Source: Mycobacteriaceae bacterium (GTDB lineage: Bacteria > Actinomycetota > Actinomycetes > Mycobacteriales > Mycobacteriaceae). Taken from it: a stretch of 44,020 bases of DNA. Position numbers and translations under genes: made by a program. The notes below the pieces were generated by a model. The model was not told the origin of the DNA. It worked only from the letters and a program-made list of their open reading frames with translations, and ran no database searches. Shown one piece after another: positions 1 to 8,948 of the stretch; positions within the stretch are counted from its first letter, which is position 1, and each line of letters starts with the position of its first letter. Location: assembly GCA_019245755.1 (NCBI GenBank), contig JAFARC010000038.1, forward strand, positions 1-44,020. Reading direction: 5' to 3'.

Positions 1-150
1 CGTGCGGGTCTCGCTCGGCTCGGTCGTGTGCGTCTCGGTCGTGCGGGTCTCGGTCGTGCGGGTCTCGCTCGGCTCGGTCGTATGCGTCTCGGTCGTACGC
101 GTCTCGGTCGTATGCGTCTCAGTCGTGCGGGTCTCGGTACGCGTCTCGGA
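1..150. repeat. Degenerate tandem repeat encoding TET[HR]T units
   Basis: The DNA is built from near-identical short blocks such as GGTCGTGCGGGTCTC and GGTCGTATGCGTCTC, in-frame multiples of 3. On the minus strand they encode the Thr/Glu-rich tail of the secreted protein. Two longer blocks, each containing TEPSETRT, begin the array. Such arrays change length readily by slippage or recombination. Confidence 0.7.
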
Positions 151-312
151 CCGGTGATTCTCGGAGGGGTCAGAGGGCCGTACGAACTGCGGATACATCG
201 CACTAGCTTGGCCGGTGCCCGAGGAGACGCCCAAAGCTACCGCGGTGACCACCGCCGCCATCCCGGCCACGCCCGCAAGCTTCTTCGCAGTCACCAAACG
301 AGAAATAATCAT
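1..312 (-). CDS. Secreted Thr/Glu-repeat protein, N-terminal part (runs off window)
   Basis: Reading the minus strand from ATG at 312 gives an uninterrupted frame to the window edge. It starts MIISRLVTAKKLAGVAG, continues as a hydrophobic stretch and reaches an AxA-type signal peptidase site (GQASA before MYPQF, about residue 38). After a short PSDPSENH linker the rest is a repetitive Thr/Glu/Arg/His tail of TETHT, TETRT and TEPSE units. The start has a purine-rich ribosome site (AAGGGGG) about 7 bases upstream. The same frame stays open upstream to about position 489 without an ATG, so a GTG or TTG start further back is possible but less likely, because the signal peptide begins right at the ATG. 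No family is recognised. The tail looks like a disordered or cell-wall-spanning stalk exported by Sec. The C-terminus lies outside the window. Confidence 0.6.
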   Translation of the reverse strand, partial: MIISRLVTAKKLAGVAGMAAVVTAVALGVSSGTGQASAMYPQFVRPSDPSENHRSETRTETRTTETHTTETRTTETHTTEPSETRTTETRTTETHTTEPSETRT

Positions 313-462
313 TAAGCCCCCTTCGGATTTTTGCTCAACGCGATTCGACTCCGATAAATCTACACCGGTTTCGCTAAACAATCGGTCGAAATCCACAAGT
401 GATTCTTCTGCTCTTTCAAACCCAGAAGTCAAATTTTGATGATGCAAAATATCATTCAAATC

Positions 463-528
463 CCTGGTAGAGGCCAGGTGTCTGCCTGGTAGAGGTCAGG
501 CGTCTCCCTGGTAGAGGTCAGGCGTCAA
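463..528. repeat. Three tandem 22-bp repeats
   Basis: Three head-to-tail copies start at 463, 485 and 507 with a 22-bp period and core CCTGGTAGAGGTCAGGCGTC; copy 1 differs at two bases. Each unit has CCTG and CAGG ends in inverted orientation. The array lies about 150 bp upstream of the secreted-protein start at 312. Between them (313-460) the DNA is clearly AT-richer than the rest of the window. The role is unknown; regulator sites or a replication-slippage product are both possible. Confidence 0.8.
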
Positions 529-730
529 AAGACGCATCATCAGCACCAGTGAGGGCGCCAAATCTCGCGCACGGGCCGGAAATTCTGTGTAGCTCAGAGC
601 CGCGTCAGGACACGTCCGGCGGCGGCCCGAGCACCTGTTTCCACAACAGCTTCTGTTGACCAACTGAGCCAAGGCGCGATCTGCGGCTTTGTCCCACAGC
701 CAACGCGCCTTCAAGCGGCAAACACCCCGT
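529..730. other. Intergenic DNA with a short perfect inverted repeat
   Basis: No convincing gene is seen between the 22-bp repeats and the end of the lipoprotein gene. The only clear structure is CAACAG-CTT-CTGTTG at 644-658, a perfect 6-bp-arm inverted repeat. It is too short and lacks a T-run, so it is a weak terminator candidate for the minus-strand heat-shock operon ending at 731. Confidence 0.35.
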
Positions 731-1783
731 TCACTCGTGACACTTCTCGTACTGATCGATCAGTTCCTGCTCGGCGGGGCTGGGCAGATAGGCGCGTTGA
801 GTGCAGCCGCCGATCGTGATGGCCACCGGGCCGACCGCGCGCCCGTGGGCGTCCAGGCGCCGCTCCATCTGGTCGCTGGCCGTGTAGAGGATCGGCAACG
901 GCAACGTCGCGACGATCGGCAGATGCGCGCGGGCGAGCCGGATCGCGACATCGGGATCAGCCGATTGCGGTCCCTCCGACACCCACAGCGGCGGCCCATT
1001 GCCCGAGCTGTCGATCGACATCACGTCGATGTGCGGGATGAACTGGTCGCCGTTGAGCTTGTTCCACACGTCGATCTCCGCCTGGTTGGGCAGCCTGCCG
1101 GAAGTCTCGATGCCGCCGCCGAGGCTCTTGCCCGCGATGACCTTCCACTCACCGCTGCTCAGGTCGGCGAACTTGGTGCCCAGCGCGGCGAACGTCGTGG
1201 CAACGGCGGTGTAGTCGGCATCGATGGGAATCGTGATCGTGCCACTGCTGGGATGGCTGTCGCCCTGATTGGCCGACGAGCCTTGGGCGACCACGACGGT
1301 GGGACGGAAATACACTGTCGCCTCGGGGAATTCGCGTAGCAGATCAACCCAGCTGTGGGCCTGCCGGTTGATCTGGTCGGTGTTGGCGATGTCGGGGGCG
1401 GAGGTGTCGATCGCGAAATAGTCGAAGCCCCGCCGGGCGCGGAAATTGCCTTTGTAGGGGGCGTAGTCGACGGTCCGCAGAGCGTCGAGATACCTGGCGG
1501 TGATGGCGGCGAGCTGATCGCCGGTGACGTCGCCGGCCAGCTGCACCTCGACGTTGAAGTAGACCTGGCCATGGTCGGGATCGTTGACCAGTTTGTCGGT
1601 CACGGAGGTCACGCCGGGCATCTTCTGCAGCTGCTGTGTCAGCTCATCGAGCTGGGGCTGGCGGTCCGGAGGCGTGGTGGAGCCGGTGGTGTGGTGCGAA
1701 CAGGCAGCCAGAAGCGCGACCAGCAACACGGCAAGCCAAACGGCACCCCGGTGCATCCACCCCCCGACCACGGTGGCTGACAC
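731..1783 (-). CDS. Putative lipoprotein at the end of the hspR operon
   Basis: The 350-residue protein (341 if started at the ATG at 1756) opens with a charged n-region, the hydrophobic run VWLAVLLVALLAAC and a lipobox LLAAC. The Cys would be lipidated and anchor the protein to the outer face of the membrane. The mature part has no family I recognise. It appears globular, with alternating beta-type segments (VYFNVEVQLAG, TVYFRPTVVVA, SGTITIPIDAD). Cys occurs again only near the C-terminus (IGGCTQRAY and QYEKCHE), a possible disulfide. The GTG at 1783 lies 15 bp after hspR on the same strand, so it is probably co-transcribed with dnaK-grpE-dnaJ1-hspR. That position suggests, but does not prove, a role in envelope stress. 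Confidence 0.7.
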   Translation of the reverse strand: MSATVVGGWMHRGAVWLAVLLVALLAACSHHTTGSTTPPDRQPQLDELTQQLQKMPGVTSVTDKLVNDPDHGQVYFNVEVQLAGDVTGDQLAAITARYLDALRTVDYAPYKGNFRARRGFDYFAIDTSAPDIANTDQINRQAHSWVDLLREFPEATVYFRPTVVVAQGSSANQGDSHPSSGTITIPIDADYTAVATTFAALGTKFADLSSGEWKVIAGKSLGGGIETSGRLPNQAEIDVWNKLNGDQFIPHIDVMSIDSSGNGPPLWVSEGPQSADPDVAIRLARAHLPIVATLPLPILYTASDQMERRLDAHGRAVGPVAITIGGCTQRAYLPSPAEQELIDQYEKCHE

Positions 1784-1798
1784 GTTGCTATTTGACCA

Positions 1799-2176
1799 TT
1801 ACCGGCCCTTGCGGGGCTGCCAGACCACGAGAGCGGTGCTCTTGGGTACCACCGCGAGGTCGCGGCGCTGGTTGGCGCGCAGTTGCTCGATCTCGGCGGC
1901 CATTTCGCGCAGCCGCGACTGCAGCGCCTCCACCTGGTTGGTCAGCTCGATAATCCGCTTGACGCCGGCCAGGTTGACACCCTCGTCCTGCGACAGCCGC
2001 TGCACCTCACGGAGCAACTCGACGTCGCGTTCGGAGTAGCGACGGCCGCCGCCCGTGCTGCGCCGCGGCTTGACCAGGCCCAGCCGGTCGTAGGTGCGCA
2101 GGGTCTGAGCGTGCATCCCGGACAGGTGCGCGGCCACCGAGATCAGAAACGTGCGGGAATCGTCGGACTTGCTCAT
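1799..2176 (-). CDS. hspR: Heat-shock repressor HspR (MerR family)
   Basis: MerR-family autorepressor of the dnaK operon that binds HAIR inverted repeats with DnaK as co-repressor (established for Streptomyces and M. tuberculosis). The N-terminal winged helix-turn-helix reads [20 protein letters not shown] followed by LGLVKPRR and GGGRRYS. A coiled-coil helix follows ([16 protein letters not shown]), then the conserved HspR tail [12 protein letters not shown] chose ATG 2176 (125 aa) rather than the GTG at 2194: it makes a 4-bp ATGA overlap with the dnaJ1 stop and fits the usual length of about 126 aa. It is the last heat-shock gene before the lipoprotein. Confidence 0.95.
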   Translation of the reverse strand: MSKSDDSRTFLISVAAHLSGMHAQTLRTYDRLGLVKPRRSTGGGRRYSERDVELLREVQRLSQDEGVNLAGVKRIIELTNQVEALQSRLREMAAEIEQLRANQRRDLAVVPKSTALVVWQPRKGR

Positions 2177-3348
2177 GGGCGCGACCCTGCCCATCCGGCC
2201 CGCGGGTCGAACCCGCTGGCCCGCTCGGCCGCCGCGTACTTCTCCAGCGCTTCGAGCGCCGCGCCCTCCAGGTTCGGCGGGACCGCGACCTTCACGGTGA
2301 CCAGCAGGTCGCCGTGGCCGCCGCCGCGCTTGGGCACGCCGCGTCCGCGCACGCGCAGAATGCGCCCGTCGGCGGTGCCCTTCGGCACCCGCACCCCTAC
2401 CTTGCCTTCCAGCGTCGGCACCGAAAGCGTGGTGCCCAAAGCCAATTCGTGGAAGCTGACGGGCACGTTCACGGTGAGGTCGTCGCCGTCGCGGCCGAAA
2501 ACCTTGTCCGGCCGCACATGAACGGTGACATAGAGGTCGCCGGACGGCGCGCCGCGCAGACCGGCCTCACCCTGGCCGGGCAGCCTGATGCGCTGGCCGT
2601 CCTCGACGCCAGGGGGAATCCGGACGTTGATGGTTCGCGTCCGTGTGGTGACCCCGGTGCCTTTGCAGTCGGTGCACGGGTGCTCGATGATCGAGCCGGT
2701 CCCGCGGCAGTCGGTGCACGGTTCGGAGAAGCCAAACGCACCCTGATTTCGATTGATCACCCCGGAACCGTTACAGGTAGGACACACCTTGGGACTCGTG
2801 CCCGGACGCGCGCCACTGCCGTGACAGTTCGTGCACGGCGCCGGGCTGGTGAGCCGCAACGGCATCGCGACGCCCTTGGTGGCTTCCAGGAAATCGAGCT
2901 CGGTCTCGGTCTCCAGGTCGTTGCCGCGACGCGGCCGGCTGGGCCGTGGTGACCCGCCCCGGCCGAACAACCCGCCGAACAGGTCGCCGATGTTGGCGCC
3001 GCCCGTCTGGCCCGCGGCGTCGAACAAGTCGTTGAGGTTGAACTCGGTACCGTCGCCGGCGCCGAATCCGCCGAAATTGCCTGCGCTGAAGCGGCGCCCG
3101 AAGCCGCCCTCGGAGAACAGTCGCCGAGTCTCGTCGTATTCCTTGCGCTTGGGCGGGTCCGAGAGCACGTTGTGCGCCTCCGACACCGCCTTGAACCGCT
3201 CCTCGGCCCGCGCGTCGTCCGGGTTGGCGTCGGGGTGCAGTTCGCGGGCCAGCTTGCGGTAAGCCCGTTTGATGTCTTCCTGGCTGGCGTCCGAGGGGAC
3301 GCCCAGCTCCTTGTAGAAGTCCTTCTCAACCCATTCGCGTTGAGCCAC
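2173..3348 (-). CDS. dnaJ1: Co-chaperone DnaJ1 (Hsp40)
   Basis: Stimulates DnaK ATPase and delivers unfolded clients in the cytoplasm. The J-domain (about residues 10-75) carries the essential HPD in [10 protein letters not shown] Gly/Phe-rich linker ([18 protein letters not shown]) follows. The zinc domain has four CxxCxGxG motifs: [24 protein letters not shown] and CTDCKGTG. Two beta-barrel substrate-binding domains complete the protein. The 391-aa length is typical of mycobacterial DnaJ1. The GTG start at 3348 has a strong ribosome site (AGGAGGTGA) about 6 bases upstream. It lies 59 bp downstream of grpE and overlaps hspR by 4 bp, so it belongs to the same transcript. Confidence 0.97.
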   Translation of the reverse strand: MAQREWVEKDFYKELGVPSDASQEDIKRAYRKLARELHPDANPDDARAEERFKAVSEAHNVLSDPPKRKEYDETRRLFSEGGFGRRFSAGNFGGFGAGDGTEFNLNDLFDAAGQTGGANIGDLFGGLFGRGGSPRPSRPRRGNDLETETELDFLEATKGVAMPLRLTSPAPCTNCHGSGARPGTSPKVCPTCNGSGVINRNQGAFGFSEPCTDCRGTGSIIEHPCTDCKGTGVTTRTRTINVRIPPGVEDGQRIRLPGQGEAGLRGAPSGDLYVTVHVRPDKVFGRDGDDLTVNVPVSFHELALGTTLSVPTLEGKVGVRVPKGTADGRILRVRGRGVPKRGGGHGDLLVTVKVAVPPNLEGAALEALEKYAAAERASGFDPRAGWAGSRP

Positions 3349-3407
3349 CGAGCGTCACCTCCTCGCCTGTGTCATTGTGTGCCTCGTTGGGGCTTTCTGT
3401 CGGGCGG

Positions 3408-4039
3408 TCAGCCGGCCGGCGACTCTGATTCTGCGGCGTTGTCCGGTTCGGCGGCGCCGTTGTCGGACGTGTCCGGCGCCTGCTCCGGCGGACCGTCGTC
3501 GACCGTGTCGACGACCCCGACCAGCGCGTGGCGGATCACGCGATCACCGATCTGGTAGCCGCGCCGCAGCACCGAACCGATCACCGGCTTGGTGCCGTCC
3601 CCCTCGTGCTGCACGGCTTCGTGCCGCTCGGGGTCGAACTCGTCGCCCTCGTCGCCGAATGCCGACACCCCGAGCCCTTCCAGGGCGCTCGTCAGCTTGT
3701 CCGCGACGCTGCGCAGCGGTCCCGATTCCAGGTCGCCATGGCTGCGCGCGCGATCCAGATCGTCGAGCACAGGCAGTAATTGGGTAATCACTGCGGCCCT
3801 GGCCCGGTCCGCGGCGGCCTGCTCCTGGCGAACCGAACGCTTGCGGTAGTTGTCGTACTCGGCCTTGACGCGTTGCAGGGTGGCCTTCAACTCAGCGGCG
3901 TCATCGGACGGCGTGGCCCGCGGCGCGGCCCCGCCGGGGGCCGCGCCTGCGGAAGCCTCACGCACCTCCCCGGTCTCAGGATCGATGCGCCGCTTGTCGG
4001 TGACGGTCACCGGTTCATGCGCTTCATCGGTGGGACGGG

Positions 4040-4043
<4 letters not shown>
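3408..4043 (-). CDS. grpE: Nucleotide exchange factor GrpE
   Basis: Releases ADP from DnaK to reset the chaperone cycle. The N-terminal third is acidic and low-complexity, then comes the long dimerising helix ([19 protein letters not shown]). The compact beta wing includes [20 protein letters not shown] and the ending [16 protein letters not shown], which match the GrpE signature. The C-terminal tail is acidic and Glu/Asp/Ala-rich. The start is GTG 4043, whose GTGA overlaps the dnaK stop by 4 bp, implying translational coupling. Length is 211 aa. Confidence 0.96.
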
Positions 4044-5887
<1,844 letters not shown>

Positions 5888-5918
5888 GGTTTTCCTCCCT
5901 GATATACCGTGTACGTCT

Positions 5919-5939
5919 GCTGAGCGAGTTCGACTCAAG
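5919..5939 (-). promoter_or_regulatory. HAIR operator 2, one degenerate arm
   Basis: A perfect half-site (ACTCAAG on plus, 5933-5939) faces a degenerate partner (GCTGAGC, 5919-5925) with the correct 7-bp spacer. It lies between operator 1 and dnaK and is probably a second, weaker HspR contact. Confidence 0.65.
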
Positions 5940-5973
5940 TCTGCCCCTTGCGAAGCGGACGCGTCAACTCATA

Positions 5974-5994
5974 GTTGAGCCTAGCTCACTCAAG
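5974..5994 (-). promoter_or_regulatory. HAIR operator 1 (HspR-associated inverted repeat)
   Basis: On the minus strand the site reads CTTGAGT-N7-GCTCAAC, against the known consensus CTTGAGT-N7-ACTCAAG: a perfect left arm and five of seven matches in the right arm. It lies 87 bp upstream of the dnaK ATG. An overlapping perfect palindrome TCAACT-CAT-AGTTGA sits at 5964-5978, next to and sharing bases with this site. Confidence 0.85.
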
Positions 5995-6027
5995 CCTGCT
6001 GGGGGGGCAACGGGGGGCGGGCGGGTT

Positions 6028-6456
6028 TTGTTCCCGGGTGGGGGCCCTGGTATGTCGGCGGGCGCGGCGGTAACCCGTGGATGTCACAGGGAACCACATC
6101 TCAACGCATTCAACGGCAAACTCTATTTCACGGGCAACGATGTCAGTATGGCTCGCACGAGTCACGCAAACCCCGGGCGTGGCCTGTTCGTGTACGACCC
6201 GGTGACCAACCAGGCCAGCGAGATAATCAACTGCGGGGGTTGGCAGGGCAATCCCTACTTCAACCAGACCACAATGGCGGTCTTCAACAACAATCTCTAT
6301 TTCAGCGCCGGGATGAGGGGGGCCGGGGGCGAAGTGACCGCCGCCAACCTGTGGCGGATTGACGCCACCCTGAATTCGCAGGGCCAAGCGACCGCCCACC
6401 TGGTGGCTAGCGGCGGCCTGCAAGGGGGCCGGGGGGGCTTCAACCCTCTTCGCTGA
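6028..6456 (+). pseudogene. Fragment of a beta-propeller-like (ELWxxDGT-type) secreted protein
   Basis: The middle of this 142-codon frame reads like a real protein. It has two similar repeat cores, LNAFNGKLYFTGN and MAVFNNNLYFSAG, plus GLFVYDPVTN and NLWRIDATLN. This is the style of ELWxxDGT/hyalin-like propeller repeats. The ends are not credible: the first 25 codons are Gly/Arg-rich, no signal peptide is visible, and the 3' end runs into G-runs. After the stop, a +1 shift would continue with LFADNRRFVSRRDERNAGAYRVVGDVG. Long G homopolymers at 6001-6050, 6317-6328 and 6424-6437 may mark mutation or sequencing error. It is probably a relic or frameshifted remnant, with no function assigned. 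Confidence 0.4.
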
Positions 6457-6656
6457 CAACCGGCGATTTGTGAGCCGCCGCGACGAGCGGAACGCTGGTG
6501 CCTACCGCGTCGTCGGGGACGTCGGGACCGGGACATCTCGTGGCCGAGCGGGCCGATGAGGCGAAACTGCGGGCCAAGAACGCCGAGCGTGAAGCCAGTG
6601 CGAATTCGCCGTGATTTTTTCGCAGAGGTTTCACGTTCGGCGGTGGCAGGAGAGGT
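6457..6656 (+). other. Intergenic relic sequence
   Basis: Short coding-like pieces in two plus frames are visible: the shifted propeller continuation to about 6560, and a 40-codon frame ending VAERADEAKLRAKNAEREAS before a stop near 6614. Neither has a start. I read this as decayed coding DNA plus the upstream part of the promoter for the gene at 6685. Confidence 0.3.
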
Positions 6657-6679
6657 GGGGTACCCCCGTGGGGTATCAT
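6657..6679 (+). promoter_or_regulatory. CsoR/RicR-like palindrome overlapping a -10 element
   Basis: TACCCC-CGT-GGGGTA (6661-6675) is a perfect 6-bp-arm inverted repeat preceded by GGGG, making a second palindrome GGGGTACCCC at 6657-6666. It resembles the copper-repressor CsoR/RicR operator type (TACCC/GGGTA arms). TATCAT at 6674-6679 fits a mycobacterial -10 (TAnnnT) and would place transcription start at about 6685, the ATG itself, so the gene may be leaderless and the operator would block RNA polymerase. Confidence 0.5.
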
Positions 6680-6684
6680 GAGGA

Positions 6685-7149
6685 ATGGATGGAGACGGTG
6701 AGGACCAACAAGTGAAGTGCGTGACATGCGGTGACGAGATTCTGCCGGAACGGGCAGCGCTGGGCTTCAAATACTGCACCAAGGCCAAGTGCGTCCGGGA
6801 GAACCGGCAAGGCTTGACCGTCATCGAGATTTCCCAGCACAAGACCAACCCCGAGTACGTCATCCTGGACAGCGAACGAGGCGGGCAAGCGCTCAAGGAC
6901 ATGCGGGAAGGGAAGTACCGCAGAGACCCGGTGGTGGTGCAGCGGCAGCCCGCCCGCACCGACGTCGCCGTCGCCAAGGGTAAGTTCGGCACGCCGAAGA
7001 TCCAGCGGTATGACCCGAACCGGGTGAAGTTCGTCCAAGCCCTCCGCGATCAGGGCTACCGCGTGGAGGAGATCGTCGAGAAGGGCGCGTACATGAACCT
7101 GACCCGCAGCGAAGTGGTGCGGTATATGAGTGGCAGGACGCGGGGCTAA
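6685..7149 (+). CDS. Small protein with N-terminal Cys motif, function unknown
   Basis: The 154-aa protein has CVTCG (residues 12-16) and YCTKAKC (30-36), an arrangement typical of a treble-clef or zinc-ribbon metal site. The remainder is basic and ends with a likely helix-turn-helix-like segment (VKFVQALRDQGYRVEEIVEKG followed by YMNLTRSEVVRYM). Nucleic-acid binding is therefore plausible but unproven. Two starts compete. The ATG at 6685 would be leaderless behind the TATCAT -10. The GTG at 6712 has a good ribosome site (GGTGAGGA, 7 bases away) and puts the first Cys at residue 3. The stop overlaps the stop of the convergent mobA-like gene. The upstream copper-type operator makes metal-dependent control a possibility. 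Confidence 0.65.
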   Translation: MDGDGEDQQVKCVTCGDEILPERAALGFKYCTKAKCVRENRQGLTVIEISQHKTNPEYVILDSERGGQALKDMREGKYRRDPVVVQRQPARTDVAVAKGKFGTPKIQRYDPNRVKFVQALRDQGYRVEEIVEKGAYMNLTRSEVVRYMSGRTRG

Positions 7150-7700
7150 TCCGGCCGATCCCAATCGCGGCCGGTTGCCAGGTCGCTGCAGTCGACGCTC
7201 TCGACGTCGCGAGCGGCGCGCAGGTAGCTGGCCGCACCCCGGTCGCCGGTAAGGCCGGCGAGCACAGCGGGCCAGTGCTCGCGCGAGATGACCACGGGAT
7301 GGCCGGGGCGGTCCGCGAACCATGCGCGGGCGAGCCCACTGCGGGATGCCAGCGCGCGGGTCAGGACCCGCGCAATCACCGCGGCGCCGACATCGGGTGT
7401 GTCGATGACGTGCAGCACGGCGTAGTCGGCCCGCATGCGCTCGGCCTGGACCAGGCCGGCGCGAACCGATGCGCTCAGCCCGGTATGCCAGTCCGGCGCA
7501 GCGACTTTGACGACCCCCGACGGAGCCGGCACGTCGGCGGCGCCGACAACCAGGATGACGCCCGCGCATCCGCCGTCTTTCAACGCCGCGACCGCGGTGG
7601 CCAGCCAGCCGTCGACAAGCACTTTCGGCTTGCCGTACCGCCGGCCGGCGCCCGCGGCCAGCAGCACTCCGACGACGGGTGTGGCGGGATCGGTGCTCAT
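7146..7700 (-). CDS. MobA-like nucleotidyltransferase (molybdenum cofactor maturation)
   Basis: NTP-transferase family protein of the MobA/MocA type, expected to add a nucleotide (CMP or GMP) to molybdopterin for insertion into a molybdenum hydroxylase. The N-terminal nucleotide-binding loop is VGVLLAAGAGRRYGKPKVLV (residues about 11-30), with the conserved GxGxRxG-x-K pattern. Further motifs are VLHVIDTPDVG (metal-binding Asp) and DRPGHPVVISREHW. The ATG at 7700 (184 aa) is preferred over the TTG at 7709. It is divergent from xdhC with only 47 bp between the starts, which fits shared control with the hydroxylase operon. It resembles M. tuberculosis Rv0371c as I recall it. Confidence 0.85.
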   Translation of the reverse strand: MSTDPATPVVGVLLAAGAGRRYGKPKVLVDGWLATAVAALKDGGCAGVILVVGAADVPAPSGVVKVAAPDWHTGLSASVRAGLVQAERMRADYAVLHVIDTPDVGAAVIARVLTRALASRSGLARAWFADRPGHPVVISREHWPAVLAGLTGDRGAASYLRAARDVESVDCSDLATGRDWDRPD

Positions 7701-7747
7701 CGCCGTCAATGATCTCGCGGATCTTGCGTCGAAATAGACTTGTAGCG

Positions 7748-8875
7748 GTGCGTGAGGTACTCGCGGAGCTGATGTCGATCTGGCGGGCCGGTGGCACGGC
7801 CGGCCTCGCGACGGTGGTGCGCACCATACGGTCAGCGCCGCGACCGCCGGGTGCCGCCATGGTGGTCGCCCCCGACGGGACGGTCGCCGGATCGGTATCC
7901 GGCGGCTGTGTCGAAGGGGCGGTGTACGAGCTGTGCAACGAGGTCGTGCACACCGGACGGCCCGCGCTGGCGCGCTATGGCATCAGCAACGAGGATGCAT
8001 TCGCCGTGGGGCTGACCTGCGGCGGCATCCTCGACGTGTTCGCCGAGCCGGTATCGGGCGCCACCTTCGGGCAACTGGAGGCGGTGGCCGACGACATCGC
8101 CGCGCAGCGCCCGACCGCGGTGGCCACCGTCATCGCGCACCCGGACCCGGCGTGGGTCGGGCGCCGGCTGGTCATCGGCCCGGACAAGACCGACGGGTCA
8201 CTCGACTCCGCGCGCGCCGACGCCGCGGTCAGCGACGACGCCCGCGGCCTGCTCGCCGCGGGCCGGACCGCCGTGCTCGCCTATGGTCCCGACGGCCAGC
8301 GGCAGGGCGTGGGGATGGAGGTATTCGTATCGAGTTACGCGCCACGTCCGCGGATGCTGATCTTCGGCGCGATCGACTTCGCCGCCGCACTGGCGCAGCA
8401 GGGCGCGTTCCTCGGCTACCGGGTGACGGTGTGCGACGCCCGACCCGTGTTCTCGACCCAGGCCCGATTCCCGGCCGCCGACGAGGTCGTCGTCAACTGG
8501 CCCGATCGCTACCTGGCGGCGCAGGCCGAGCAGGACGCGATCGACGCCCGCACGGTCATCTGCGTGCTCACCCACGACCCGAAATTCGACGTCGGGGTCC
8601 TGCAGGTGGCGCTGCGCCTGCCGGAGGTCGGCTACGTGGGGGCCATGGGCTCGCGGCAGACCCACAAGGACCGGATGGACCGGTTGCGGGAAGTGGGTCT
8701 GACCGATGCCGAGCTGAGCCGACTCACCAGTCCGATCGGCCTGGACCTGGGTGCGCGCACGCCGGAGGAAACCGCGGTGTCGATCGCGGCCGAGATCATC
8801 GCGCGTCGGTGGGGCGGCGGCGGGCAGCCGCTGACCGACGTCGAGGGGCGCATCCACCACGACATGACCGGTTAG
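7748..8875 (+). CDS. XdhC/CoxF-family maturation factor
   Basis: XdhC-type proteins bind sulfurated molybdenum cofactor and insert it into xanthine dehydrogenase/CODH-type enzymes. The N-terminal XdhC/CoxI domain has ATVVRTIRSAPRPPGAAMVV, GSVSGGCVEGAV and the Cys-containing LTCGGILDVF. The C-terminal Rossmann domain begins PRMLIFGAIDFAAALAQQ and includes YVGAMGSRQTHKDRMDRL. I chose GTG 7748 (375 aa, VREVLAELMSIWRAGG), the usual family N-terminus. The longer frame from 7679 overlaps the divergent mobA-like gene. It precedes the hydroxylase subunits by 73 bp and is similar to M. tuberculosis Rv0376c. Confidence 0.88.
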   Translation: MREVLAELMSIWRAGGTAGLATVVRTIRSAPRPPGAAMVVAPDGTVAGSVSGGCVEGAVYELCNEVVHTGRPALARYGISNEDAFAVGLTCGGILDVFAEPVSGATFGQLEAVADDIAAQRPTAVATVIAHPDPAWVGRRLVIGPDKTDGSLDSARADAAVSDDARGLLAAGRTAVLAYGPDGQRQGVGMEVFVSSYAPRPRMLIFGAIDFAAALAQQGAFLGYRVTVCDARPVFSTQARFPAADEVVVNWPDRYLAAQAEQDAIDARTVICVLTHDPKFDVGVLQVALRLPEVGYVGAMGSRQTHKDRMDRLREVGLTDAELSRLTSPIGLDLGARTPEETAVSIAAEIIARRWGGGGQPLTDVEGRIHHDMTG

Positions 8876-8884
8876 CGGCCACGC

Positions 8885-8927
8885 GTGACTGGAGTCACCT
8901 CCCCTAGTACAGTCACGCTGTGCGACT
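8885..8927. promoter_or_regulatory. Paired GTGACT/AGTCAC inverted repeats before the hydroxylase operon
   Basis: GTGACT-GG-AGTCAC (8885-8898) is a perfect palindrome. A second pair, AGTCAC-N5-GCGACT (8911-8927), has five of six arm matches. TAGTAC between them could be a -10. The sites lie between the XdhC stop and the large-subunit ATG, as expected for an operator of an unknown dimeric regulator. Confidence 0.55.
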
Positions 8928-8948
8928 GCTCAGCTTAAGGCGATTCCC

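Noticed and set aside
28..315. Plus-strand ORF of repeated Arg/Leu/Gly
   Set aside because: It is the antisense reading of the secreted Thr/Glu-repeat gene; the minus strand has the signal peptide.
463..528. 22-bp repeats considered as CRISPR
   Set aside because: Copies are directly adjacent with no spacers, and no cas genes are in the window.
5986..6459. 157-codon minus-strand ORF over the propeller fragment
   Set aside because: No recognisable motif; the plus frame has the repeated YF-type cores expected of a real gene.
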